Assembly (NCBI GenBank): GCA_944391115.1
Contig: CALXSJ010000021.1
Coordinates: forward strand, 1 to 55,463
Origin: an uncultured Victivallales bacterium
GTDB lineage: Bacteria > Verrucomicrobiota > Lentisphaeria > Victivallales > UBA1829
DNA: 55,463 bases
Reading direction: 5' to 3'
Positions 33,375 through 41,006 of this stretch are shown here, piece by piece (the first letter of the stretch is position 1; each line of letters starts with the position of its first letter). Below the pieces are notes generated by a model, which was given only the letters and a program-made list of their open reading frames with translations, ran no database searches and had not been told where the DNA came from. Made by a program: the position numbers and the translations under genes.

Positions 33375-35550
33375 ATCCCCCGCGGGGGAAATGAGTTTCG
33401 AGCGCGTCGGCGACTCCTGGCAGATCGCCGTCCGGACCGCGGACGACCTTTTCCATGTGCGGGAACTGGATGCCGCGCTGTGGGCGATGACCAGTCTCCC
33501 GATCGAATCGGTCTCCTGCGATCCGGAATTTCTCGCATTCATGGACGATGACAACAACGGAAGAATCCGTGTGGACGAGGCGAAACGGGCCATCTCCTGG
33601 CTGCTCGGCGCGCTGAAGGATTATTCCGGCGTCAACGCCTCTTCCGACGTGCTGAAGTTCTCCGCCATCAACGACGAAACCCCGGAAGGGAAAATGCTGC
33701 TCCGTTCCGCAAAGCTCGCCATGGAGAACACCGGCACGGAAGAACCATCCGAAATTTCTCTTGCCGACATCCGCGACAGGAAGAAAATCATGGCGGCGGG
33801 TCTTCAGAACGGCGACGGCGTCATTCCGCCGAGCCTGATTCCCGATCCGGACACCGCCGAATTCGCCTTCTGCGCAATGAACTGCGTCGGCAAGGTCACG
33901 GACGTTTCCGGCCTGGACGGGATCGACCTTGACATTCTGACACGTTTCAGCGACCTGCTGGAGGCCTATCTGCAATGGAGGGACGAGCCGCTTCAGAATC
34001 CGGAAATCCTCCCTTACGGGGAAGCGACAAAGGGAATCTTTGCGCTCTACACGGAACTGGCGCCAAAAATCGATGAATTCTTCACCTTCTGCGGCATTCT
34101 CCGCATGTCCGCCGGCAGCACGACCAGGGCGTTTCCGGCACTGGACGTCATGGATTCCGCCGCGCTGGGGAAATACCTGGCGTCCGCACCGCTTCTCGAA
34201 CCGAATGAAAAGGGAACCCTTCTCCTGAAATCCGCCCTCAATCCGCTTTATGCGGAAAAAGTGACGGCCTTCTTCCGGAGCACGTTTCCGGAACAAAGCG
34301 AGATTTCAGAAGAGGAGTGGCGGAATGTCAAAACAAAGCTCGCCGTATTCGATGCATGGCTCAAACGCAAGAACACGACCTGTCTGGATGCGCTTCCGCC
34401 GGACCGTCTCCAGTATTTCCGCACGGCGGACATGAGAGCCAGAATCGCCGGCATGATCGAATTCGACGCCGAACGGAAGGATGAAATCGCCTGTTTCAAG
34501 GATGTGCGCAAACTCATCCTCTACCAGCGTCACATGCTGGAATTCATGAACAATTACGTATCGCTGAAATCCCTGTTCAATCAGGACATCACCTCGATGC
34601 TTCTCGCGGGAAAGCTCGTCATGGACGGGCGTCATTTCACGCTTACAACCCGGGTTTCCAATGTTGCATCGCATAAGAAACTGGCGGTCAACTCCAATAT
34701 CTGCACGATGTATGTCGACGTTTCCACGGGACCGGTCGGAGCCGTCCGCAAAATGACGCTCGCCGTGGCGGTCACCTCCGGTGACATGTACAGTCTCTTT
34801 ATCGGGAAAAGCGGCGTCTTCGTGACGCCGGACGGCGTCACATGGGACGCGCAGGTCATCGACTACATTCAGCAGCCGGTTTCCTTCTCCGAAGCGTTGA
34901 AAATGCCCTTCTTCCGTTTCGGCGCCTTCATCGGCAAACAGATTGACAAATTCTTCTCGGCACGTTCCAAAGAGTTTGAAACCGGATTTGAAAAATCCGT
35001 CGCGCAGGCCCAGTCCTACGATCCGCAGAAAGCCCCGGAAGCCGTCAAACAGCAGACGCCCGCGGTCAGCGGCTCGATGCTGCTGATGGGCGGCGGCGTC
35101 GGACTGGCCGCAATCGGAAGCTCCATCGCCTTCATGGCCCAGGCGCTGCACAACATCTCGCTCTGGAACGTGATCGGAGTTCTGCTGTGCGTCATCCTGA
35201 TCTTCGGCGGGCCGGTAGTGGTGATCTCGCTGGTCAAGCTCTACCGGCGCAATGTCGCCGGATTTCTTGAAGCGGGCGGCTGGGCGCTGAACAAACGGCT
35301 TCGGCTCTCCCGCAAGATGGGCCTCATCTTCACCAACCAGCCGAGGATTCCGGTATCAACGCTGCTGAATCCTGTGGATGTGGTCGAAAGTTTCCTCAAG
35401 CCGGCCCGGGGAATTCAGGCAGTGGTCCGGATGTCCGCGGGCAAAAGAGTTCTTCTCGTTTTTCTCGCGCTGCTGCTCGGAATCGCCGCCGGCCTGCTGA
35501 TCTGGCACTGTTTCCTCAGCGGGCTGCCGCTGTTTCAATGCGGGAAATAA
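33361..35550 (+). CDS. Large membrane protein with an EF-hand loop, unknown function
   Basis: A 729-residue protein. At residues about 60-73 DDDNNGRIRVDE is a perfect 12-residue EF-hand calcium-binding loop (Asp 1, 3, Asn 5, Gly 6, Ile 8, Glu 12). The bulk (80-560) is soluble; near residues 570-640 two hydrophobic segments (SMLLMGGGVGLAAIGSSIAF and VIGVLLCVILIFGGPVVVIS) and one at about 697-717 (VLLVFLALLLGIAAGLLIWH) anchor it. I recognise no further family. It is coupled to the WecA-like gene (14-base overlap) and ends in a terminator, so they form an operon; a role in envelope polysaccharide assembly is only suggested by that. Confidence 0.72.
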   Translation: MKSNESPAGEMSFERVGDSWQIAVRTADDLFHVRELDAALWAMTSLPIESVSCDPEFLAFMDDDNNGRIRVDEAKRAISWLLGALKDYSGVNASSDVLKFSAINDETPEGKMLLRSAKLAMENTGTEEPSEISLADIRDRKKIMAAGLQNGDGVIPPSLIPDPDTAEFAFCAMNCVGKVTDVSGLDGIDLDILTRFSDLLEAYLQWRDEPLQNPEILPYGEATKGIFALYTELAPKIDEFFTFCGILRMSAGSTTRAFPALDVMDSAALGKYLASAPLLEPNEKGTLLLKSALNPLYAEKVTAFFRSTFPEQSEISEEEWRNVKTKLAVFDAWLKRKNTTCLDALPPDRLQYFRTADMRARIAGMIEFDAERKDEIACFKDVRKLILYQRHMLEFMNNYVSLKSLFNQDITSMLLAGKLVMDGRHFTLTTRVSNVASHKKLAVNSNICTMYVDVSTGPVGAVRKMTLAVAVTSGDMYSLFIGKSGVFVTPDGVTWDAQVIDYIQQPVSFSEALKMPFFRFGAFIGKQIDKFFSARSKEFETGFEKSVAQAQSYDPQKAPEAVKQQTPAVSGSMLLMGGGVGLAAIGSSIAFMAQALHNISLWNVIGVLLCVILIFGGPVVVISLVKLYRRNVAGFLEAGGWALNKRLRLSRKMGLIFTNQPRIPVSTLLNPVDVVESFLKPARGIQAVVRMSAGKRVLLVFLALLLGIAAGLLIWHCFLSGLPLFQCGK

Positions 35551-35578
35551 TCCGGACACAGGAAACCGGATTGTTTTT
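35549..35578 (+). terminator. Intrinsic terminator of the WecA-like/EF-hand operon
   Basis: A 7-bp stem AATCCGG (35549-35555) with CCGGATT (35566-35572), 10-base loop, followed by GTTTTT. Confidence 0.7.
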
Positions 35579-35600
35579 CCCGGAAGCGCCGCTATATTAT
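35571..35600 (+). promoter_or_regulatory. Possible promoter of the PP2C phosphatase gene
   Basis: TTGTTT (35571-35576) and TATATT (35593-35598, 16-base spacer) lie just before the PP2C gene; the -35 box overlaps the preceding terminator's T-tract. Confidence 0.4.
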
Positions 35601-35635
35601 CCGTCAGGCGGAAAAAATATATATGGTTTTTTGAG

Positions 35636-36472
35636 ATGAATCGGACAAAAGCAGATTCGGCAGACAAACAAGTCGCTGCGGGACAGAGTGCGGCTCCGCC
35701 CGCTCCCGATGTCCTGACCCGGATTGAACCCGCCAGCATTGCGGCGGATTCCCACAGGGGCCTGGTCCGCCGGAACAATGAAGACAGTTTTTTTTATGCG
35801 CTGAACCCGGATGGTTCACGGCTCATTGCAGCGGTTGCAGACGGTATCGGCGGCAACGAAAACGGAGAAATCGCCAGCAGTCTTGTCTGTAAAATGCTTC
35901 TCATGCGCTGGCGGGCTCTGCTAGCTTCAGGGGGACCCGCGACCTCCCGTGATGCCGCGGCATTCCTGAAACGGTCCATTCTTGCAATCAACAGCGACCT
36001 CTTCAAAATCAACGACTCCGGCGCCCCTTCCAAACCCATGGGAACCACGCTTGCAGTCATGATGACAGGAGAGGACTGGATGGTATCCGCACACTGCGGA
36101 GACAGCCGTCTGTACCGCCTGCGGGAAGGAAACCTTGCCCTTCTGACAAACGATCACAGCCTGGTCAACGAAATGATCCGGAACGGGGAACTGACCGAGG
36201 AAGATGCGAAAAACCATCCTTATGCGCACGTCATCACACGTTCCGTAGGCCCCATGAAAAATCCGGATCCCGAAATCAGCATCCGCGACCGTCTTCCGGG
36301 AGACCGTTACCTGCTTTGTTCGGACGGACTGACGCTTCATGTCGGTGAAGATCAGCTCCGCCGCGTTCTCCTTGATGCCTTTGAACCTTCCCAGGTCGTA
36401 AAAAAACTGATGCGTCTCGTGCTTCAGAGCGGCGCGCGTGACAATACAACCATCGTAAGTGTGTTCGCATGA
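35636..36472 (+). CDS. PP2C-family Ser/Thr protein phosphatase
   Basis: A 278-residue Stp1/PrpC-type phosphatase. Metal-binding motifs are seen in order: GLVRRNNEDSFFYA, IAAVADGIGGNENGEIAS, PMGTTLAVMM, SAHCGDSRLYRLREGNLALL, LLCSDGL and GARDNTTIVSV. About 35 low-complexity residues precede the domain. No Ser/Thr kinase lies nearby in the window. The stop overlaps the start of the next gene by four bases (ATGA), indicating coupling. Confidence 0.93.
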   Translation: MNRTKADSADKQVAAGQSAAPPAPDVLTRIEPASIAADSHRGLVRRNNEDSFFYALNPDGSRLIAAVADGIGGNENGEIASSLVCKMLLMRWRALLASGGPATSRDAAAFLKRSILAINSDLFKINDSGAPSKPMGTTLAVMMTGEDWMVSAHCGDSRLYRLREGNLALLTNDHSLVNEMIRNGELTEEDAKNHPYAHVITRSVGPMKNPDPEISIRDRLPGDRYLLCSDGLTLHVGEDQLRRVLLDAFEPSQVVKKLMRLVLQSGARDNTTIVSVFA

Positions 36473-38523
36473 AACCATTGAATTTCCTTCCCCGCAATAT
36501 TCCGCCGGCGGCGTTTTCCTGGATTGTCTTCCTCCTTCTTCTGCTGCCGGGGACCGGACTGCGCATCCTGCATCTGCTGGACTGCTCCACCCTGCCATTG
36601 CTCGCCACGGTAATCGGCCCGGATGTTTCTGAATATCATTCCCACGCCATGCAGCTTCTTGCCGGGGAGCTGCTCCCGGCAGGTGTCCCGATTCATGCGC
36701 CCCTCTATGCCGCATTTCTTGCATTTCTGCTGAAGATTACAGCGATGGATTATTTTGCAGTTCGCCTTGTGCAGAGTCTCCTGCTGATGACCTTCATCGC
36801 GCTTCCTGTATTTCTCATGATGCAGAACTGTGCAGACGGCGGAGAAAAGCAAGAAAAGAACCGCCTCCTCCTGCCCGCTCTTGCCGTTCTTCTTCTAACG
36901 CTTTATCCGCCGATGGCGGTATACCAGTGCGAGCTGATCAGCGAGCCGCTGATGATCGTCCTGAGCCTCTGGGGACTCTTCTTCGCGACACGGGCGGCGG
37001 CGCCCCTGAAAAAATCTGCCTTCTGTCTTTCCGGACTTTTCTGCACGTTGGCGCTTCTTACGCATCCAAACAGTCTCCTGTTCTTCATTGCGCTTTTTTT
37101 CTTTCTGCTTTTCGAAATGCGACGGAACCCGGGCAGAATCACTTTTTCACGTCTGGCACTTTTTCTGCTCCCGTTCCTGCTGCTTGTTCTTCCCTTTTCC
37201 CTCTGGAATTCCCATCTTGCCGGCCGGGCGATTTTTATTCAGGCGAACAGCGGATTCAACTATTATCTCGGCAACAACCCCGCGGCAACCGGAACCTGTT
37301 ATATTCCCCCGGGTCTGGCATGGGAAAAAGTTCATGCGAACGCCGCTGCGGCAGCAGCTGCGGAAGCGACATCCACGGACGCCTGTTTTCTGAAGGAGAC
37401 CATGCACGGAATTCTCCGGCATCCGCTTCGTTTCGGCGGGCTTCTTCTCAAAAAAGCGGCTCTGGCGCTGAACGGACAGGAGTTCACCACATGGTCCGAC
37501 ATCGCGGTATTGAAGGAACTCTTTCTTCACCGCCATCTGTATTCCGGCAGCTTCGCCATTCTGCTTCTTCTTTCGCTTCCGCTTCTGCTCTGCGGGCTCG
37601 CGGACGGAGCATTCCGCTCGCGCATGAAATGGTTTCTTCTGTATTTCATCTCATTTTACATTTCTCAGATCCTGCTTCTGACTGCGGGACGCTACCGTCT
37701 GCCGCTGACAGTTCCGCTCTGTGTGTTCGCCGCATATTTTCTCTGCGCTCCAGGCACCTGTTTCGCAACGACAAGAAAAACGGCGCTCTGGTGCGCCGCA
37801 CTGCTGTTCACAGCATGGATTGCCTTCTGGCCCTTCCAGCGCGACATTGTGCGGGAACGGAATTATGCGCTGAGCGTACTGGCGGAATCCTGGCTCCGTT
37901 CGGGAAATCCCGCGAAAGCGGAGGAACTTCTTGCCGTCGCGGATGATCCGCTTTTCAATGACCGGCGCTGCAATCTGCTCGGAGAAGTCATGCTGGCGAA
38001 AGGCGATCCGGCCGCTGCGGAACTCTGGTTCCGGAAAGCCATGCAGGATTACCCGAATCAATATCATGGATACATGAATTGCGGAACTCTTCTTCTGGAT
38101 GCGAAACGCTGGGATCAGGCGGAAGAACTGTTTGCAAAAGCGCGCCCGCTAGTCCGCGATGCATCCGGCATGGCGGATCTGGACTACAACACAGGACGTC
38201 TCCATCACGCGCGCGGAGAAATCAAAAAGGCGGAAGAATATTACAGGAAAGCCCTATCTCATGTGCCGGCCCACAGAAGAGCCCTGAACAATCTGGGCGC
38301 CCTGACGCTTGCGGAGAAAAAGTATCCGGAGGCTGTGCAGCTGTTTCAAAAAGCATCTAAACTGGAACCGCTCAATGACCGCCTTCATGTCAATCTTGCT
38401 CTGGCCTATTTTCTTTCCGGGCGCAAGGCGGCGGCGGAAAAGGAACTTCAAAAAGCCCTGCGCCTGAATCCGGAATCTGAAAAGGCGCGTTTCCTTCTGG
38501 AAGATTTCCGGAAAAACGGCTGA
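36469..38523 (+). CDS. Membrane GT-C-like glycosyltransferase with C-terminal TPR repeats
   Basis: A 684-residue protein. Residues 1-470 carry about ten membrane helices with an acidic loop after the first (GPDVSEYHSHAMQLLAG), the layout of GT-C (ArnT/PMT-like) lipid-linked sugar transferases. Residues about 475-684 form tetratricopeptide repeats (PAAAELWFRKAMQDYPNQYH, KAEEYYRKALSHVPAHRRAL, PEAVQLFQKASKLEPLNDRL). Similar fusions occur in related phyla; donor and acceptor are unknown. Coupled to the PP2C gene by a 4-base overlap. Confidence 0.75.
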   Translation: MKPLNFLPRNIPPAAFSWIVFLLLLLPGTGLRILHLLDCSTLPLLATVIGPDVSEYHSHAMQLLAGELLPAGVPIHAPLYAAFLAFLLKITAMDYFAVRLVQSLLLMTFIALPVFLMMQNCADGGEKQEKNRLLLPALAVLLLTLYPPMAVYQCELISEPLMIVLSLWGLFFATRAAAPLKKSAFCLSGLFCTLALLTHPNSLLFFIALFFFLLFEMRRNPGRITFSRLALFLLPFLLLVLPFSLWNSHLAGRAIFIQANSGFNYYLGNNPAATGTCYIPPGLAWEKVHANAAAAAAAEATSTDACFLKETMHGILRHPLRFGGLLLKKAALALNGQEFTTWSDIAVLKELFLHRHLYSGSFAILLLLSLPLLLCGLADGAFRSRMKWFLLYFISFYISQILLLTAGRYRLPLTVPLCVFAAYFLCAPGTCFATTRKTALWCAALLFTAWIAFWPFQRDIVRERNYALSVLAESWLRSGNPAKAEELLAVADDPLFNDRRCNLLGEVMLAKGDPAAAELWFRKAMQDYPNQYHGYMNCGTLLLDAKRWDQAEELFAKARPLVRDASGMADLDYNTGRLHHARGEIKKAEEYYRKALSHVPAHRRALNNLGALTLAEKKYPEAVQLFQKASKLEPLNDRLHVNLALAYFLSGRKAAAEKELQKALRLNPESEKARFLLEDFRKNG

Positions 38524-38607
38524 ACAAAATATTTGATCCCCCCTGGATCACCAGAGTTCTGTTTCGGGGCAACGCCAAGAATAAATTATTTTTTTTTGAA
38601 AATCCGC

Positions 38608-38642
38608 TTGTAATATTTCAAAAGGCATGTAACTTACATGCC
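38608..38642 (+). promoter_or_regulatory. Possible tRNA promoter overlapped by a 19-bp palindrome
   Basis: TTGTAA (38608-38613), 16 bases, TAACTT (38630-38635). The -10 region is the centre of a perfect 9+1+9 palindrome, GGCATGTAA-C-TTACATGCC (38624-38642), about 20 bases before the tRNA. Confidence 0.4.
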
Positions 38643-38662
38643 ATCAAGATTACTGAACTTAT

Positions 38663-38737
38663 CGCGGGGTAGAGCATTGGTAGCTCGTCAGGCTCATAAC
38701 CTGGAGGTAGCAGGTTCGATTCCTGCCCCCGCTACCA
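38663..38737 (+). tRNA. tRNA-fMet (CAU anticodon)
   Basis: A 75-base cloverleaf with encoded CCA. Acceptor CGCGGGG pairs with CCCCGCT apart from the first position, where C1 faces T72; an unpaired 1-72 position is the mark of bacterial initiator tRNAs. D-arm GAGC/GCTC, anticodon arm TCAGG-CTCATAA-CCTGG, T-arm GCAGG-TTCGATT-CCTGC. The anticodon stem has A29-T41 followed by two G-C pairs, where most initiators have three G-C pairs. An elongator methionine tRNA or tRNA-Ile2 is less likely on these features. Confidence 0.93.
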
Positions 38738-38756
38738 ATTTTTGAATTCAAAAAGC

Positions 38757-38787
38757 CCTGTTTCCAATGCCGGAAACAGGTTTTTTT
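38757..38787 (+). terminator. Intrinsic terminator after tRNA-fMet
   Basis: A 9-bp perfect stem CCTGTTTCC with GGAAACAGG, 6-base loop AATGCC, then seven T. Confidence 0.92.
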
Positions 38788-39259
38788 ATTTGATTTTACT
38801 CTGCGCACTCTATCTGTTTGCTCCTCCTGATACAGCAGGATATCAACAGCAAATGTAAACGTAATTCCCCCCCTTCCGCCTGCGACTTTAGAAGTTTGGA
38901 AGAAAAGATGCGTATTCAGACGGAAATCATAATCCTGCCAAACTCATTACGCCCTCAGGAGCTGATGACATCCGCAATGCTGAACATGGGAAATTTCCGA
39001 TCTTCCGCACAAATGCGGGATAGAGCGTCCGAATCAACTATGGAGGATGGACATGACTTATATGGCACTGGCCGGTCATCGGGCATTTTATCCGCAATCC
39101 TGCCTGCGGCATGATTTGGTGGAATATTTGGCTTTCCAAGGCAAAATCCGATAAAAGTGCTTATTTCCAAAACACATTCCGCACGAAGAAAAATGCAGTC
39201 GAGAGGCAGTATTCTTAATTTTCATTAAGATTTCCATGAGAAAATTTCACTTTTGCCTC
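38788..39259. other. A+T-rich gap without a recognisable gene
   Basis: About 470 bases between the tRNA terminator and the next promoter. Short open frames exist (one of 98 codons starting at 38,818), but none has a ribosome site or resembles a known protein. The change to lower G+C begins here. It may hold debris from an insertion. Confidence 0.5.
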
Positions 39260-39288
39260 TTGACAAGTGATATATAGTGATATATAAT
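39260..39288 (+). promoter_or_regulatory. Consensus sigma70 promoter with 10-bp tandem repeats in the spacer
   Basis: TTGACA (39260-39265), exactly 17 bases, TATAAT (39283-39288). The spacer and the first half of the -10 box consist of two identical 10-bp units, AGTGATATAT at 39266 and 39276, a probable operator for the regulator encoded downstream. Confidence 0.72.
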
Positions 39289-39314
39289 AAAAATGATAAT
39301 AAAGGATGCCTATT

Positions 39315-40331
39315 TTGATTCCGAAAGACAAAACAAAAAAACAAGTCGTCCTGGATACGATTATGGACTACATACAGTCCGGGGTTCTGAAGCCGGGAGA
39401 CCGAATGCCGGGGATTCGGCAACTGGCGCGGGATTTCGATGTCAGTTATGCTGTGATCAATGACGCTTATAATGTTCTTGATTCCCGGCAAATCATCATC
39501 CGGCATCTGGGCAGCGGCACGTTCATCAATCCTGCCATTAAGTTTCGTGAAACACGTCTGGTCGCCTTATTGAGCAGTTATCAAAGGCATGATATTGAGG
39601 ATTATTACGAGCCTTTGCTTGAGGCTGCGAATGAAGCAGATGTTCTACCGCTTTTGGGGATTTTGCCTTGTGGAAATCCAGAATCATGGGGAAAAATCAT
39701 TGGGAAAGTCCTGGACCGTAATCCGGATTTGATTATGATCGATGTAGAGGCGCGTCGCTTTCCATTGAACAAGCTCAAAAAACTTCTGCACGGAAGACGG
39801 TATTGTTTTGTGAACCGCTGGGAATGGGATGATACCGAGCCATACTCTGCTGTACTCAATGATTATGTTGCAGCATATGCGGAAGCACTTCTTTATTTAA
39901 AAGAACGTGGACACCGGAAAATTATTGTTTACGCGTTTCATGTGAGACCGTTACAGTTTATGCGGAAACGTCTTGAAGCCGCCGCCGAGAGGGCTGGATT
40001 GAAATTCGGGAAAGAACTGTTTCTGCTCTCTCGTGATAGGATGCAAATCGAACCCGAGACCTTGAAAAAGCTCTGGGAAGAGGAAAAACCAACAGCGGTA
40101 TTTGCTTTGTCTGATTATCTGATGATGGGCTTTATGGAGCAGGTGCGGAAATATTGTCCGGCATTATCCGGTATTTGCAAAGTTGGGATATTCCATTTTC
40201 ATTATTCTTCCTATCCGGGACATGAGTTTGCTTCAGTTCCTTTGGACTTCGATTTACTTTGGAAAACCGTGCTCCAATCCAATGGTGATAAGAATGTAAT
40301 TCTTATTCCGCCCAAAAAAATACAACAATAA
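39315..40331 (+). CDS. GntR-type regulator with LacI-like sensor domain
   Basis: A 338-residue regulator. Residues about 8-70 form the GntR winged helix-turn-helix ([40 protein letters not shown]); residues 80-330 are a periplasmic-binding-protein-like sugar sensor ([47 protein letters not shown]). TTG at 39315 is preferred as start because AAAGGA lies 8 bases before it; the in-frame ATG at 39306 overlaps that site. It precedes a pseudopilin by 13 bases, the same order as at 15.6-17.4 kb, and probably controls the glycosidase locus downstream. Confidence 0.85.
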   Translation: MIPKDKTKKQVVLDTIMDYIQSGVLKPGDRMPGIRQLARDFDVSYAVINDAYNVLDSRQIIIRHLGSGTFINPAIKFRETRLVALLSSYQRHDIEDYYEPLLEAANEADVLPLLGILPCGNPESWGKIIGKVLDRNPDLIMIDVEARRFPLNKLKKLLHGRRYCFVNRWEWDDTEPYSAVLNDYVAAYAEALLYLKERGHRKIIVYAFHVRPLQFMRKRLEAAAERAGLKFGKELFLLSRDRMQIEPETLKKLWEEEKPTAVFALSDYLMMGFMEQVRKYCPALSGICKVGIFHFHYSSYPGHEFASVPLDFDLLWKTVLQSNGDKNVILIPPKKIQQ

Positions 40332-40344
40332 GCCCGGAGAAAAA

Positions 40345-41004
40345 ATGAGTAAGAGATTCACGCTAATTGAATTGCTGGTAGTTATTTCAATCATTGCCAT
40401 TCTTGCCTCGCTCCTGCTGCCTGCTCTCAGCATGGCAATTGCTTCTGCCCGAACGACAGCCTGCCGCAGCAATCAGCGCCAGATTGGGATATGTGCATTG
40501 AACTATACTGGAGATTATGACGGCTATCTCGCCAACGGGAATCGGAGCTATGGACTGTTTTTCACTCACTTAATCAATTATTATTACCACCAGTCATGTG
40601 CGAGCCCCTACGCGATTCCCAATAAAAACAGTATTTTCATCTGTTCTGCCAATATGACTCTTCTTGAATCCAATGGAATTACATTCAATAGTGTTTCCAG
40701 CTGGAATTCGACTTATGCAATTAATTATGCGTTTCCCCAGGATTTGAAAAGCAATGGCCGTGAATATTCAAAAATTGAGCGGATAAAAACTCCATCCCGG
40801 CAATTCATGACGGCTGAGAGTTCTCCAAAAGGCACTTATCGACTGGCCTTTGTATATCTGATGCAATATAATGACAGCAGCTATAATGCCTGGAATCTGC
40901 ATAACGGCAAAAGCTGCCTGCTTTTCCCGGACGGACACGTGCTTCTGGAAAAACTGCCTGCGCGTTCAGGCTGGTCTGACAACATTTACCCGTGGAGTTA
41001 TTGA
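40345..41004 (+). CDS. Pseudopilin with H-X9-DG-type C-terminus
   Basis: A 219-residue protein starting [20 protein letters not shown]: prepilin peptidase signal with Glu +5 and a hydrophobic helix. Near the end, [19 protein letters not shown] is a clear H-X9-DG signature. The globular middle has little in common with the pseudopilin at 16.8 kb. It is flanked by the GntR-type regulator and, 2 bases after its stop, a very large secreted protein, so all three are probably translated from one message. GGAG lies 8 bases before the start. Confidence 0.88.
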   Translation: MSKRFTLIELLVVISIIAILASLLLPALSMAIASARTTACRSNQRQIGICALNYTGDYDGYLANGNRSYGLFFTHLINYYYHQSCASPYAIPNKNSIFICSANMTLLESNGITFNSVSSWNSTYAINYAFPQDLKSNGREYSKIERIKTPSRQFMTAESSPKGTYRLAFVYLMQYNDSSYNAWNLHNGKSCLLFPDGHVLLEKLPARSGWSDNIYPWSY

Positions 41005-41006
41005 CA

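Noticed and set aside
38818-39114. 98-codon open frame after the tRNA
   Set aside because: No ribosome site, no recognisable family and interrupted frames around it.
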